From the NCBI GenBank assembly GCA_003999685.1, contig CP021232.1, positions 868,001-932,000 of the forward strand: 64,000 bases of DNA, in the 5' to 3' direction. Both the position numbers and the translations under genes were made by a program. Under the pieces are notes generated by a model that searched no databases, had not been told where the DNA came from, and worked only from the letters and a program-made list of their open reading frames with translations. Each line of letters begins with the position of its first letter. Positions within the stretch are counted from its first letter, which is position 1. This DNA is from Taiwanofungus camphoratus (lineage: Eukaryota > Basidiomycota > Agaricomycetes > Polyporales > Taiwanofungaceae). Positions 1 through 11,522 of the stretch are shown here, one piece after another.

Positions 1-585
1 TGGATACCACCGCAAAGACCCTTGTCGGACGAAATGACAATGAACAACTTCCGCTTCCCTTGCTGTTCAGCGGGAGCATTCTGGAACACCTCTACATACG
101 GTCAAACGTCATGTTGAGGGGCGAAATGTGAGAGTGTATCCTTGTGATCGTAGCGAATTTAACAGACCAGAATTGGCAATACCATAGTCCTTGCCTGCCC
201 GCATGGCACGCTGTGCCTTCGAAAGTTTCGTCGAAGCGATCATTTTCATGGACTGTCACATAATGCAAAAGTCAGTAGATTGTCACATGGATATTTACCA
301 GACATAGCCGGTGACATTCGAAAAATTAGCGCGTCGAAAAAACAAACACGACAGAGATCACGGCCAGACCACTGTTGCTGACGCGGCCTCCCTAATGGTT
401 GCGAAATACGCATGGCAAGTCTAAAGAGAATGACCGAGCACCTTTGTGATCTTCTCGATGTTCCTCACAGACTTGAGGCGCAGTTCAATCTCACGAAGGG
501 TGGCCATATTGCGCGCATTTGAGGGGGCTGTCCCCAGCACCTGGGGCTGGGAAGCAACACGACCGAGCGTACGCCGAGCAAGCAT
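1..585 (-). CDS. ATP3: F1F0 ATP synthase gamma subunit, mitochondrial (5' part only)
   Basis: Central rotor stalk of mitochondrial F1-ATPase. Three exons are visible: 442-585, 168-252 and 1-91 (gene continues past the left edge). The start at 585 gives a short basic presequence (MLARRTLGRV...), then the family's N-terminal helix MATLREIELRLKSVRNIEKI, which after splicing continues into SMKMIASTKLSKAQRAMRAG, and a third exon with FIVISSDKGLCGGI, the SDKGLCG motif typical of gamma subunits. Splice sites are GT/AG and the reading frame is kept at both joins (phase 0 and phase 1). Only about 106 codons of roughly 300 are in the window. Divergent from the eIF2 beta gene with about 190 bp between start codons. 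Confidence 0.95.
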
Positions 586-775
586 TTGGGAAGAAAGCGA
601 AAGAGAGTTAGTTATGCCAGGTGTGCACCGGTCCAAGCCGGGACAGTGCGGGAAAGGCCTGGGAAAGTCATGAAGCGGAGTTTCAAGTTGCTCTGACTTG
701 AATCGAGCTCATTGTGCGCGACGACGAGCACAACCTTTTTTCCTCCTTCTTGTCAAACAATCACTTAGAACCAAT
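586..775. promoter_or_regulatory. Divergent promoter between ATP synthase gamma and eIF2 beta genes
   Basis: The two start codons (585 minus, 776 plus) are 190 bp apart and point away from each other, so both promoters and 5' leaders must lie here. The stretch just upstream of 776 is pyrimidine-rich (ttttttcctccttcttgtc around 738-756), a usual feature of fungal translation-gene promoters. No clear TATA box is seen. Confidence 0.5.
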
Positions 776-2054
776 ATGGCATCAGAGGAACCGCTGTTCG
801 ACCCTTCGCTGAAGAAGCGTAAGAAGAAACATGTCGCTTTTTCTGAGGATCCTCTCGGTGCAGATGCCGACCCCACCATCCCAGCACCTGCCACGATCGA
901 TGGTCATACCGCCAATGGTGATGGTGTGGACATGGGCCCCAGGACTGTGCATGAGCAGATGAAACAAAATGGGATCACAGGGGGGGAAGTCGAAGATGTT
1001 GCTGAGGAAAGAGAAGAGAAGAAGGAGGAGGATGATCTCAAGGCAATGTTCGGTGACCTGAAGAAGAAGAAAAAGAAGAAGGATATACCCCTCGATCTAG
1101 TCAGTAACGTGTGTCTGTGAGGTCCCCGTACTCACATTTGATTCTCCCTTGTTTCACAGCCTGAGGATAACTCTGGAACAGTAACCCCTACAACTGTGCC
1201 GGCTGTCTCTGAAGATTTGGACTTCTCTGACCTCAAGAAGAAGAAAAAGTCGACGAAGAAGAAGGCTGCACTTGACATGGAAGCATTCGAGAAAGAGCTC
1301 AACCAGTCCAAGGCGAAGGACGCCGAGGAAGAGGAGGGCGGAGAGGAGGGTGTGACAGAAGTTGATGAGGTAGAACTCGGCGATGACCCCTTCACGCGAG
1401 GTGAAAACGCCGTGAACTTGGACGCAGGTAGCGAGCCATGGTTGACCAGTGATCGCGATTACACCTATCAGGAGGTACTACCGAGATAATTATTGAGCCT
1501 TATTGCCCTTTACGCTGACCGTCTTCGTCTTTCGCAGCTCCTGCACCGATTCTACGTCCAATTACACGCCTCTAATCCTGCTCTTCTAAATTCCGCTGGC
1601 AAGCGTTATACGATTGCACCTCCCCAAATATTGCGTGAAGGTAACAAGAAGACAATTTTCGCAAACGTCTCGGACATTTGCAAGCGAATGCACAGACAGC
1701 CTGAACATGTCATCCAGTACATGTTTGCGGAAATGGGCACTACTGGGTCGGTAGACGGGTCAGGCCGTTTAGTCATTAAGGGACGGTTCCAACAGAAGCA
1801 GATCGAGCATGTTTTGCGCCGGTATATTGGTGTGTATTGCGTTCTTGGTTGTGTTGTCTTGTGTTACACTTAATATTTATACAGTTGAGTACGTCACTTG
1901 CAAGACCTGCAAGTCTCCCGATACACTCCTCTCGAAAGAGAATCGTATTTTCTTCATGTCCTGCGAGTCCTGTGGTTCACGGCGGTCCGTTAACACTATC
2001 AAGACTGGTTTCCAGGCGCAGGTTGGAAAGAGAAGCAAGAACAAAACTGGCTAA
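776..2054 (+). CDS. SUI3: Translation initiation factor 2 subunit beta (eIF2 beta)
   Basis: Subunit of the ternary complex that brings initiator tRNA to the 40S ribosome. Four exons: 776-1099, 1160-1474, 1538-1829, 1885-2054. The N-terminal half carries the three lysine blocks ([24 protein letters not shown]) that bind eIF5 and eIF2B epsilon; the C-terminal half has the conserved core ([37 protein letters not shown]) and a C2-C2 zinc ribbon (CKTC ... CESC) after the last join. Start at 776 (caatatggc) gives [10 protein letters not shown]; an in-frame upstream ATG at 698 would add a Cys/Arg-rich leader not expected for the family. The donor of intron 1 could be GTCAGT at 1100 or GTGTGT at 1109; both keep the frame. 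Confidence 0.96.
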
Positions 2055-2348
2055 TCTATTGGTTCCATCTGTCTCCAGCATCGCGCGCATTGATTTACCC
2101 TGTATTCATGTTTTTACTAGACATAATGACAATGTTCGACAGTTACAAGGAAAGACATCATGACATGTACAGTTTTATACTATGCGGAAACCAACAAGTC
2201 ATCTGTATCATACAAGGGTGGAAAATCTGCTACTGCTACTGCTACTAGGTGAACTATCATAGGATATCGTAAGAATAAGATGCTAATGCGACAAATGGAA
2301 CATGGATAACAAGATGCGACAACATAAGTACTGTTACAAGGCAGACGT

Positions 2349-5035
2349 TTACGATCCGATGTCGCCGACACGTGTAAGCGCGGCACGTCGCTTTTTCTTC
2401 GGAGGCCCCTGGGCCCAGTCGCGGGTAGACACATTGCCGCCTTGGCCGGCTGAAAGCTCATCGCTGACGTTGTGTGCCCCGAGCACGCTCTCGTCCACAC
2501 TAGCTGCAGGCGTTAGCGGAGGTTCTACTTCTGCTTTCCTTTTCATTCCTCCGACAGGTGTAAAGGTAGAAGAAACGGTAGGTAACGCCTTCGAAGCATG
2601 GGATGGCGTCGACATTGGAGTGGCGACAGCGGAGGTGCTGGTAAGCGGCAAGGAATGGTGATGCGCGATAGATTGTAACTGTAATGTCTGTTGTTGAGTG
2701 TGGTATGTTGGGAGAATCTCGTCGAATATCACGATAGTGCAGTACCCGTCGCGAGATGAAAGCATGAGACATTGACCATCAGGTGACCTAGAATGAAGGG
2801 AAATGCGTCAATATGAGTGTCAGCACAATGTACCGTAGTCATACCATGTCATGTCCGTGAACTCGTCGTAGTGCAGCTTCGTCAACAGACAAACGGGACC
2901 CGCCTGCTGTGTATCATAGATGGTAACTGTGTCCATTGTTGCGACAGTATAAAGCATACGATATGGGAGGGCGAAGACTGACGCAGTCGGTGTTGGTATA
3001 GGACTTGGTGTACCAGGCTTTGACATGACAGGCGTAGGAGGCTTGAGCGAATCCGTAGCTGATAATGCAGGCGAAGGCATTACGGATGACGGAGGCCCCG
3101 AAGGGATGGCAATGCGCGGGGATGGCGCAACGACGGACATCAGCGCGCTGGCTGAAGGTGATTTTGCAACTGAACCCGAGCTCGACATTCCGCCAGAGGG
3201 TCCGACAATTGACGAAGGAATACCACCCATGTCGATACTAATAGATTTTTCAACGCCTTTCACCACAGTCACGTTTCTGGGCTCCGCCGGGATGTCTGTC
3301 CCGGTAACACCAGGACGCAGTTCGTAGAGAATGGGGGAGAATTTAACAGCCACACTCGCTTTCTTGTGTCCAGGGAGTCGTGCAATCGGTGGCCGGGCGA
3401 AATTAGCACGAGAATAAATATATACAGACGAAGTTGTTTGATTTGCTTCGCTAGTGGCAGATACGGGGTTCCCTTTCCTACCCCGTATATTCGGCTCATC
3501 GCTTTTGGCACCGCCATAACTCTTCATCGATCCAGGAACTACAGATGGATCTTCAAATTGACCTGCGGGCGTGAGCAGTAAGCCACCATCGGGACTAAAT
3601 GAAAGACGCCTGAAGAAATTAGTGTAACTCTCATCGCCGTAGAGTTTCACAGACGACCATGTGGATGCCACAGAAGGTAACGCGCGGATGGCGGGCAAAG
3701 CTGGCATTGGAGACGGTGAACGACCGTAACGGCTGTGTGTGGCTGGCGAGTTGGGCGCATTCGATCCGCTGAACGACGACCGCCGCGACGAGGGACGCTC
3801 GAAAGATGGAGGAGGGAACATGCTGGAGGGGGTGCTCGGGATAGACGGCGTAGGCGTCAACAATACGTTACTGCTGTGTTGATGCCCAGAGGATGACGTC
3901 TGGCTCTCCTCTTTTAACTGTTCGCTTGCGCTGGTGATCACCGATTCTGTCTCGCTTGCCGTGGACTCCCGTCTGAACATCCTAGGACGACTACGAGAGC
4001 TGGGTGTGCGACTATGGCGATGTGGCATGCGTGTGTTCCGCCCAACCGCATGCACTTCGAGGCCGCTGTCTGTGTAGGAGATACTGTAGATGTGCATCGA
4101 GCGGTCACTGCTTTGAGTCGCGATATATTCATTCAGCGGATCCCATGCCACACCCTGGACATAGTGATTGTGCTCCGCAATCTCCTGGACGCATTTACCT
4201 GGGGGTAAAATTCAATAAAAATGCTACATAGGAGCGAATCTTGGTTCACCCTCGCTTGCTGTAAAAATCCTAGCACAATTGTCTGTGCTGCCCGTTATGA
4301 TGTATTCACCTGTTGGACTCCATGCAAGGTCGTATACTTGCATGGTCGTACACCTAGACTTTGTGCATTGGCAACTACGTTCTACATAATAATAAGTATG
4401 CGCACCGAAAAGTTGTCCGTGCTTTCCAATATTCTTTCTCGTACTGAATGTCCTCTGGACTAAGATCACTGCCGTAGCTATTTGCGTGAGGACTGCTCGT
4501 AGGAGACCATATAATGACCATCCCATCTATATGAAATTATTGAGCGAATGCATATAGTCTGTAGCCTTAAAGTACTTACCGTCACCGGCTGAAGCGATCA
4601 ATTCACCTTCATTCACAACGCAGCGCGTTAATCGACGAGATACGCGTATCATACCATAGCGCTTACCGTTTGGACTAAAACGTACTACATTGACTGCAGC
4701 AGAGTGTCTGCTGAGGGTAGCAAGGTATTCCACTCGCGGTGATCGTGGACTAAGCGTCTCATCAGCGGAGCTTGAGCTCTCCAATACAGATTGAGGCATT
4801 ATATTCGGGTGCACCATCCACAGCTTGATTTTACGGCTTGTCAATAGCCCACATGTATATTATCCCTACTTACCCTGACATGGTTGTCCTCCCCTCCAGT
4901 GGCAAGTCGGTAGGACTGCGCTGCGAAGTTCTTGTCTTGTGTGGGACGCACCCTCTTAAACGGGATCGGCTGAAAGTCACAAGTCGAAATTGGCTTGTTA
5001 TCATGCCAGCGGATTTCTAGCGTCCGAACGCGCAT
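2349..5035 (-). CDS. CAC2: Chromatin assembly factor 1 subunit B (p60/Cac2), WD40 protein
   Basis: Histone H3-H4 chaperone subunit that deposits nucleosomes behind replication forks. Seven exons can be traced: 4874-5035, 4667-4823, 4580-4606, 4406-4526, 4250-4353, 2845-4198, 2349-2787, about 787 codons, all joins in frame. Family motifs: N-terminal MRVRTLEIRWHDNKPISTCD, the first WD repeat ending in NHVRLW, RHSAAVNVVRFSPNGELIAS, GDDGMVIIW, MQVYDLAWSPTGEYIITGS, HYVQGVAWDPLNEYIATQSS, and the late block MTWSPDGQCLMLSSRDGYCTIVIFDEI. Between repeats is a long Ser/Pro-rich insert (about residues 230-330) and a second Pro/Ser-rich one near residue 520. The tail ends in a basic cluster (PPKKKRR), a likely nuclear localisation signal. 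Longer than metazoan p60 mainly because of these low-complexity inserts. Confidence 0.93.
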
Positions 5036-5812
5036 GGTCTGGCGTGTCTGGTAAGCAAAGAGAGAGCTATCATAGAACCAGCACAAAGGGAATACAACCA
5101 GTATCGTAATATATGATCACGTGATTAGGCTGCTGGCCACAACACTAATAATGTAAGATATGCCTATCTCCTCGACTACATCACGTGACCATTGTCTCTC
5201 GTGCTCTGATTGGCCTAGAAGCTTGAATGAACTTTCTAAATTGATATTGACCATATTTAAATAAGTTCGCGGCACCTTAGCCGGCTTACGAGTCACATGT
5301 GTGAGCAAGCCTCTAGAGTGCTGTATGTCAGCTTCGGAGCCTGCTACGGCTCTGGTGGCTATTGGCAAAGGATGTCCGAGCAAGAAGGATTAGAACTAGC
5401 TCTTATTCTATAAAGCTACTTGGTAAGATTGCCGTCAAGGCATGAAGCTCAAGGCCTGGTTTCCTTTTGAGCGTAAGAGGGCAGGCCCATAAACCGACGC
5501 AGACCATATACCAGATATGGATCGATTGTCATCCATATCCGTCTATGGTCAAGCGACGGAGACTAAGTGTGTTAAGACTATCTGGCCCTCGTCAATTGCT
5601 CCACGTCTGCCGTGTATGTATCCGATTACTTCTCTCTAGGTACATCGGTCTGTTTTCAGTCAGATGGTAAAGAATGGGTAAAATACGAAGAACATCCGTA
5701 AGCCGCAACAGGCCTGTTCGATTTGTTCTAATGTAACGAGTAGCAAGTTGACCCCAGCAAAATGACGATAAGTTGAAGTTGAATTCGGAGGCCGTATACT
5801 CCGACATTTATT
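5036..5812. other. Intergenic, no gene seen
   Basis: 777 bp between the CAC2 start and the nucleoporin stop. Only short open frames without recognisable motifs or coding character. The right end is the 3' flank of the nucleoporin gene, the left end the CAC2 promoter. Confidence 0.6.
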
Positions 5813-8053
5813 TTAATAGACAGTGCTTCCACGCAACGCCGATGTGGAGTTCAAAAGTGCATCCGGATCCTGTTCTGGGACGCTTGTCCCATGAATTACA
5901 GCAAGGTCCTTCATATCCTGCTGCAGTATTTTTGTGACATGAGCCAAACCGGTCTGTTCTTCTGCGAGTATCTGTGAAACAAGAGTTGAGACATGTCTGT
6001 TAATGTAATATCATAAGCTTACCTGTACAATCTGCCCCAACCCCTCGTCGTCTACTACAGCCCATTCGACCGCTCCTGCTTTACGATCCCTCTCCCTTGC
6101 TGCATTAACAGCACCTACAAGCGCCCAAAGTTCATTTAGCTTGCCGCGCATTCTGCCTATTCCGCCGGGCCTCCGTATCTCCTGGTCGATGTCTTCCAGG
6201 GCAGCACGTAGGGCTTCCTCCTCCGGCCGTATTGCTGACGACCGCAATGCGGGTATGAGAAGATGGACGTGCTGTACAACTTTTAGCACTCGATGAGTAA
6301 GTTGTGTCTGTAACGCTGCAGCACGATGCAATCGAGATGCATTGGACAGTTGATGACGCTGAGACAACGCTACTATCCTTGTCTGCAACTCCTGCATCCC
6401 GAAGCCCTTTGATGAGAATATTTCAATGAACAAATTGGTGACACCCGACCTTCAACTTCTCCTGGTGTCCTGCAGCCTGTTGAGACTGAGCCTCGACTCT
6501 TTTCTGCAAGTCATCAAGGCCAGTGGCAATTACAGGCACAAGGCTACAGCATGATATCATCGGGTCACAATAAGGGCATAGTAACAGGATGCGGGGACAT
6601 ACCAGCTTGAGTCTGGATTTTCACGGACAGCCTTCTGCCACAGTGCATCGTTAGTGGCGTTCGACGGCCGCCCGTACAAGTGGACTTGACTAGGATCCAC
6701 GAGGTTGTAAAAAAAGTGCTACAAGAGATCTGGTTCAGGCAGAGGTAAACAGGATCGCAAAATTATGCGTACTTGAAAGCGACAACGCGGTGAGGTTGGG
6801 TCCCACGCTTGCGCAATATCCTCTATTCGTTGGTTCAAAGAAGTAAATTGTGACTGCGCGTCGGCCTGCTGGTAACCAGAAGCAACGGTGGCTCGTGAAG
6901 ACAGAAGATTGTTTGCAGTGGATCCGAAAAGCGTTGAGCGACCAAGAGTATTACTCCTATGTAAAGTGTCGCCGGAAGCCGTTGACGATTGTCCTAGGTT
7001 TCCAAACAACGAGCCCTGTCGCTGTTGCGGTGGAGGTTGCCCGAGCATCGAACCTGGCTGCTGATTTTGACTAGAAATCCCGAACAAAAACGGAGGATTG
7101 TTCGGTTGTCCACCGAACAGGCTACCTCCTGAAGTCGAAGGAGCATTGGAAGTATTTCCAAATAAACCACCGCCGGTTGTATTAGCAGGGGTGCTTGCTG
7201 TGTTCCCAAACAATCCACTGCCAGTAGTATTCGCATTTGATGTCCCGAAAGGGCCCCCACCGGTCGCGTTTGTATTACTTCCTCCCAAAGTGCTTCCAAA
7301 CAAACCGCTACCAGCAGTATTCGAATTTGGTCCACCTGTGTAATTGCCAAATAAACTACCACCAGCGATATTGACGGTGTGCATACCTGCAGGGTTGCCG
7401 AACAGGCCACCTCCCATCGTGTTGGTATTTGCCGCCCCCGCAGCATTCCCAAACAAACCACCTCCAGTCGTATTAGTGTTTCCGAAAAGACCGCCTCCTG
7501 CTGTATTAGTATTGCTTGATCCGGTATTGCCAAACAGGCCGCTCCCACTCGTGTTCGAGTTGGTAGAAGGATTGCCGAACAGGTTACCAGTTGTGTTCAC
7601 TGGTGTGGTGCCAAAAAGAGAACTTCCACCTGGAGCAGTGCTCGTGTTCGTATTTGACTGTGTCCCAAAAAGACCGGTCGAAGCAGGTTGGCTTTGTGTG
7701 TTGCCGAATAACCCTCCGCCACCGCCCGGTTGCTGTTGGTTGCTGGTGGTACCAAAAAGTCCTCCGCCCTGATTGGAAGCGTTTCCAAACAGTCCCCCAC
7801 CAGTCGTGCCACCCGTTGCCGGCGTTCCTGCTGTGTTGCCAAAGAGCGACGTGCTACCTGTGGCTGGAGCCTGTTGAGCTGTGTTGCCGAATAATGAAGA
7901 CCCGCTTGCTGCTGGTTGCGTGGAGCTGCCCGCTGAGCCGAACCCTCCAAACAAGTTGCCCCCGGTCCCACCTTGTTGCTGAGGTTGTTGGCTAGTGTTA
8001 CCGAACAGGTTGCCACCGGACGCGTTCGATGTATTACCGAAGGAGGAGAACAT
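5813..8053 (-). CDS. NUP57: FG nucleoporin of the Nup54/Nup57 family
   Basis: Central-channel nucleoporin that forms the Nup62/Nup58/Nup54 (Nsp1/Nup49/Nup57) transport complex. Start at 8053 gives MFSSFGNTSNAS. The first ~370 residues are a Gly/Asn/Thr-rich domain with well over twenty GLFG, SLFG or NLFG repeats. After an intron (donor near 6768, acceptor near 6722) comes the Nup54 alpha-helical region: HFFYNLVDPSQVHLYGRPSN, NDALWQKAVRENPDSS, LVPVIATGLDDLQKRVEAQ, then a coiled-coil stretch (MQELQTRIVALSQRHQ, RPEEEALRAALEDIDQEI) and a final exon ending at the TAA at 5813-5815 (HVTKILQQDMKDL). A neighbouring in-frame TTG at 8062 is not a credible start. Confidence 0.93.
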
Positions 8054-9836
8054 TGTGGTCAACTGGAGATCTGAAGTCAGAAGATAAACTATATGTCAAG
8101 TCAAGATATCACCTACTTTGGAATGGCCACAATCCGCAGGCCCGAACTATCAGTCCAAGCTATCTAAGAATTGGGCGCGCTGAAAATGTCGGGAGATGAA
8201 AGTAAAACCAGAACAACCCAAACTTGGAGATGTTCTGCCTCGATATGGAAACCTTATGGACATCAACAGCAGAAATGCTTACTTAAACCATATGTATTTC
8301 TGCTTTGCTTGTACATGTTAGGATCAAAGGCCAATAGCCTCTACTGTAATTGCTAATCAACAACATGCGCCCGACCCAGTCTGAGTATAGGTGACGGTTC
8401 AAATTGTACGCTATACTCTCTTTTGATTCTGCCGTTCTTCACGTCGGCATCTATGTCAAGCTAGAGAGATCTGCGTTCTCGTTACGATCGGATGGCGACG
8501 TGGTATTGCGAATCCTTTCATTGCTTTGTTTCCATCTGGTTCTAGTTTCATCTGATTTCTAGGAGATGAGCCATTAGTGCTTTTTTGGACATTCCTACAG
8601 TTTGCGCGGAATGTGGATGTACGAGTAAAGGCCACACTAGAGCTCACAACCCGAAGTGTGTCTATGTTTTGCAAACTTTTATATGTAGACGTCACTTGTC
8701 GTGTGAGTGAAATTTTCGTGAGCTGGTTTTGCGCTGGTGTTCCCTATTGGCTATAAGCATATCTTCCATGGTGGGAGAGCTTGCCTACAACTAAACTTGA
8801 TGACATTGCAAAGATTCTCACTCGAATACATCAATCACAGATAGAGCGATAAAGCGATCTCCCACACGCCCGTTACGTTCGTCGCTGTAAAATGTGAGGT
8901 TCTCCTGATTTTTCCATCAAAAGAGACATCCATCTGGCTGGCTCACGCTGGCTTCGTTACTATTTATACTACCGCAGGAAGCCCACGGCCAGCGCCAAGG
9001 TCATCTGGCGTGTTATGCAAGATCGGTTTCAATCTACCGTCGATGATATCTACGATGGCTTCTCGCGATTCCAAGATGCTCCGGTCTCTCGGTATCTGAT
9101 ATCATATGGAAACTTGTACGGCTTCCGGTACAATATGGCGATTCGTGACGCCGATGCAATTGTTCACATAGCCTCGTTTTCTTGCGCTTCCTGTCCTCCT
9201 GCACTATTGCTAATCAAGTATGTGTGCAAATCTTCTCATATGGCTTCCTCGGAAGCTGTGTAGGTCGCAGACCTTTCCGCAGCCGTGCTCTCCCGCCGAA
9301 GATGGACATGAGTACAGGTTCTTGCTCGTTGAAGGCTATTTTATCTTTTCTTCAAGGCCAGTCAATGGTATGAAGCTTTGCACCACGATTCCACGACGGG
9401 CAATTCCGCGCACTTGCACGCACTGTATTCGATAATGGGGGACATGCACTGAACATATCAATCGTGATTTGGTCAGCTTAATCGCGTCGAACGACAGCAT
9501 CAGACAAAATTCGTCATACATATACAGTGACAATAGTACATATGTTGGTACAAGCTAAGGTACACAAGTGTCAAAGGACAAGCACCTCGACATTGAGCAA
9601 GGAGCAAGGAAGTAACCTAACCTATATCCATGCTACCTCTGAGTATCCGCGTGTGTGTGAGGTCATAGCATATGTGCGTTATTGTGTTGTACCACCGTCT
9701 GACAGGGACCGAAATATGTATACTGTCTAGATCGCTGAAAAGCGCAAGACTTACATACGGAGCTGTGTACTGTGGGCAAGCAAGTCAAACACTAAAAAAA
9801 GCCAATTGCGCACTTCAGAGCGGTCGCACTGAATAA
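8054..9836. other. Long gene-poor spacer
   Basis: About 1.8 kb between nucleoporin and velvet genes. The longest open frame is 9015-9263 (plus, 82 codons, MQDRFQSTVDDIYDGFSRFQ...), which matches no family I know and may be chance. No tRNA, repeat or hairpin was seen. Much of it is likely the nucleoporin promoter and the velvet 3' region. Confidence 0.5.
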
Positions 9837-11522
9837 TCACTTGTCACTGTTGTCGCCCCCAGCACTACGATCGTCTTCACTACTTTTGGCCTTCTTGCGC
9901 TGAGTCCGTTTATCCTTGCCCCTTCGCCTCGGTTGGCCATCGGCGACAGTGGAAGTAGATGAAACGGACATTGCGGGAGATTCCATAACGGCAGAAGACG
10001 GACCGGCCACGGTGACCTGCGACGTCTCGCCTGATGACTGGTGATCACTCTTCTTGCGTCTCTTGCGTTCGTTCTCGCGTAAATTCAAGCGGACACCGAA
10101 GAATGAGATGTGCTAATGCGATCATGAGCACCGCACCCCAGATCAATGAATGTGTTCGCTAACTTTGGTCAAGTCCGTCGATGCTCGGAGTCCTGGAAAC
10201 TCCTTGGTGGAGTAGATTTTGAAGGGGCCACCATAACATTCGGCCATAATAGGGATTTCTTTGTCACCGTAGGCCTTCGAAAATATATTGAACACGCGGT
10301 AGCGAAGAAGGAATGTGCCTTCAGTCTTGACAGCAAGGTCCTGTTACACGGGAAGAGCGCAAACCGCGCAGGTTAGTAAAATCCAAATTACAAAAAAACC
10401 GCTCTGGGGAGGCAGTGGTAGAGCAGTCTCTGATGCAAGGCACATAGAAGAAGACACAGACAGAGAAAACGAACATCAACGCTTTCTTTCCCTTGTATTC
10501 CAAGCTAGCCGATTGGACGAAGGTTGCGCCTGCAAGGGCCTCGGTACATTTGGAACTCTCGGTAATGGGATAGTTACCCAAGTATGCAACCACATCAGAA
10601 GGCGCGCAGCTAGCTGCTGGATATGAGCTCCGGTACTGGGCTTGGACCTGCGATGGCATGTAGCTTGTGCTCGATGAGGGTCTCGGAATCTGGATCGAAA
10701 GTGAAGGAGGTCCGGGAAGAGGACTTGGAGCCGGAAGCGTATATGTGTGAAGTGACGCTGACGAAGGTAAAGTTGTGAGAGAATAGAGGTTAGAGGAGAT
10801 CGCATGCGGTTGTGTTATTGCTGGGATTGAATACGTGTTGTGTGGAAGGGAAGATGACAGTAGTGGAGAAACCCCATATGAAGACGACGACGAAGCTGTC
10901 GAAGAGAAGTTTGAATCGTATCGGTTTGACCCGGTAGAAATGGGCGTTGATGACATTGGAGAGTGAGCTGTCTCGGGGCAACTTTCATAATGATGCCGTC
11001 GTTGAACTGCACCATTCTGTGCTTGTTGGCTGTCAGCGTCGTCCTCTCCAGGAACAGGGAAAAGATCGACGTGACAGAGAACACCGAAGCTCTTGATATC
11101 ACTATGGAAAGGTTGTAAACCACGAACCTATCGATATCAACAATAGGTAGACGAGCGCACTCGTAATGGTCAAACTCCCTTTCAGTCTCCCTGGACGTTC
11201 TGACATTGAGCACTTCAAAGAGTCTGAACTGTACTACGGGAGGCGGATCCAGTGGTCTCCGGTCCTTGCGTGCGTATCTGGAAACATATCCAGAAATAGA
11301 CGCCTCGATTGCAAGTGGGTACGTACTTTCGACCTAGATCTGCCTTCTGTAACTCTTCCAGTTCTGCGCGGAGTGTGTGACCAGCAAATTGGCCAGCGAC
11401 GAAGGAGACAGGGCCGCCGATTAGCGACGAGCCTATTCGTCGGACATGCTAAACGCCGATCAGGTTATGAAACATTCGCATATCACAATACACAGACCGC
11501 CCACCGAATCGCGTGTAGCCAT
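9837..11522 (-). CDS. Velvet-domain transcriptional regulator (VelB/VosA type)
   Basis: Nuclear regulators that couple development with secondary metabolism in fungi. The velvet fold is readable across several exons: VSFVAGQFAGHTLRAELEEL, then after an intron RKYARKDRRPLDPPPVVQFR (the hallmark KDRRPLDPPP), FDHYEDIKSFGVLCHVDLFP, a Ser/Pro-rich insert of about 130 residues, then VVAYLGNYPITESSKCTEAL, MFVFSDLAVKTEGTFLLRYR, IYSTKEFPGLRASTDLTKHI, and SFFGVRLNLRENERKRRKK with a basic stretch that may be a nuclear signal. A split velvet domain with a long insert resembles VelB. The tail (83 residues after the last intron) is Ser/Lys-rich. The first exon is tentative: ATG at 11522 gives MATRDS, spliced through a weak GTGGGC donor to HVRRIGSSLIGGP. 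DNA binding through the velvet domain is family knowledge. Confidence 0.87.

Noticed and set aside
7098-7772. Pro-rich plus-strand frames over the nucleoporin
   Set aside because: They are antisense shadows of the GLFG repeats (LPNKPPP units), not genes.
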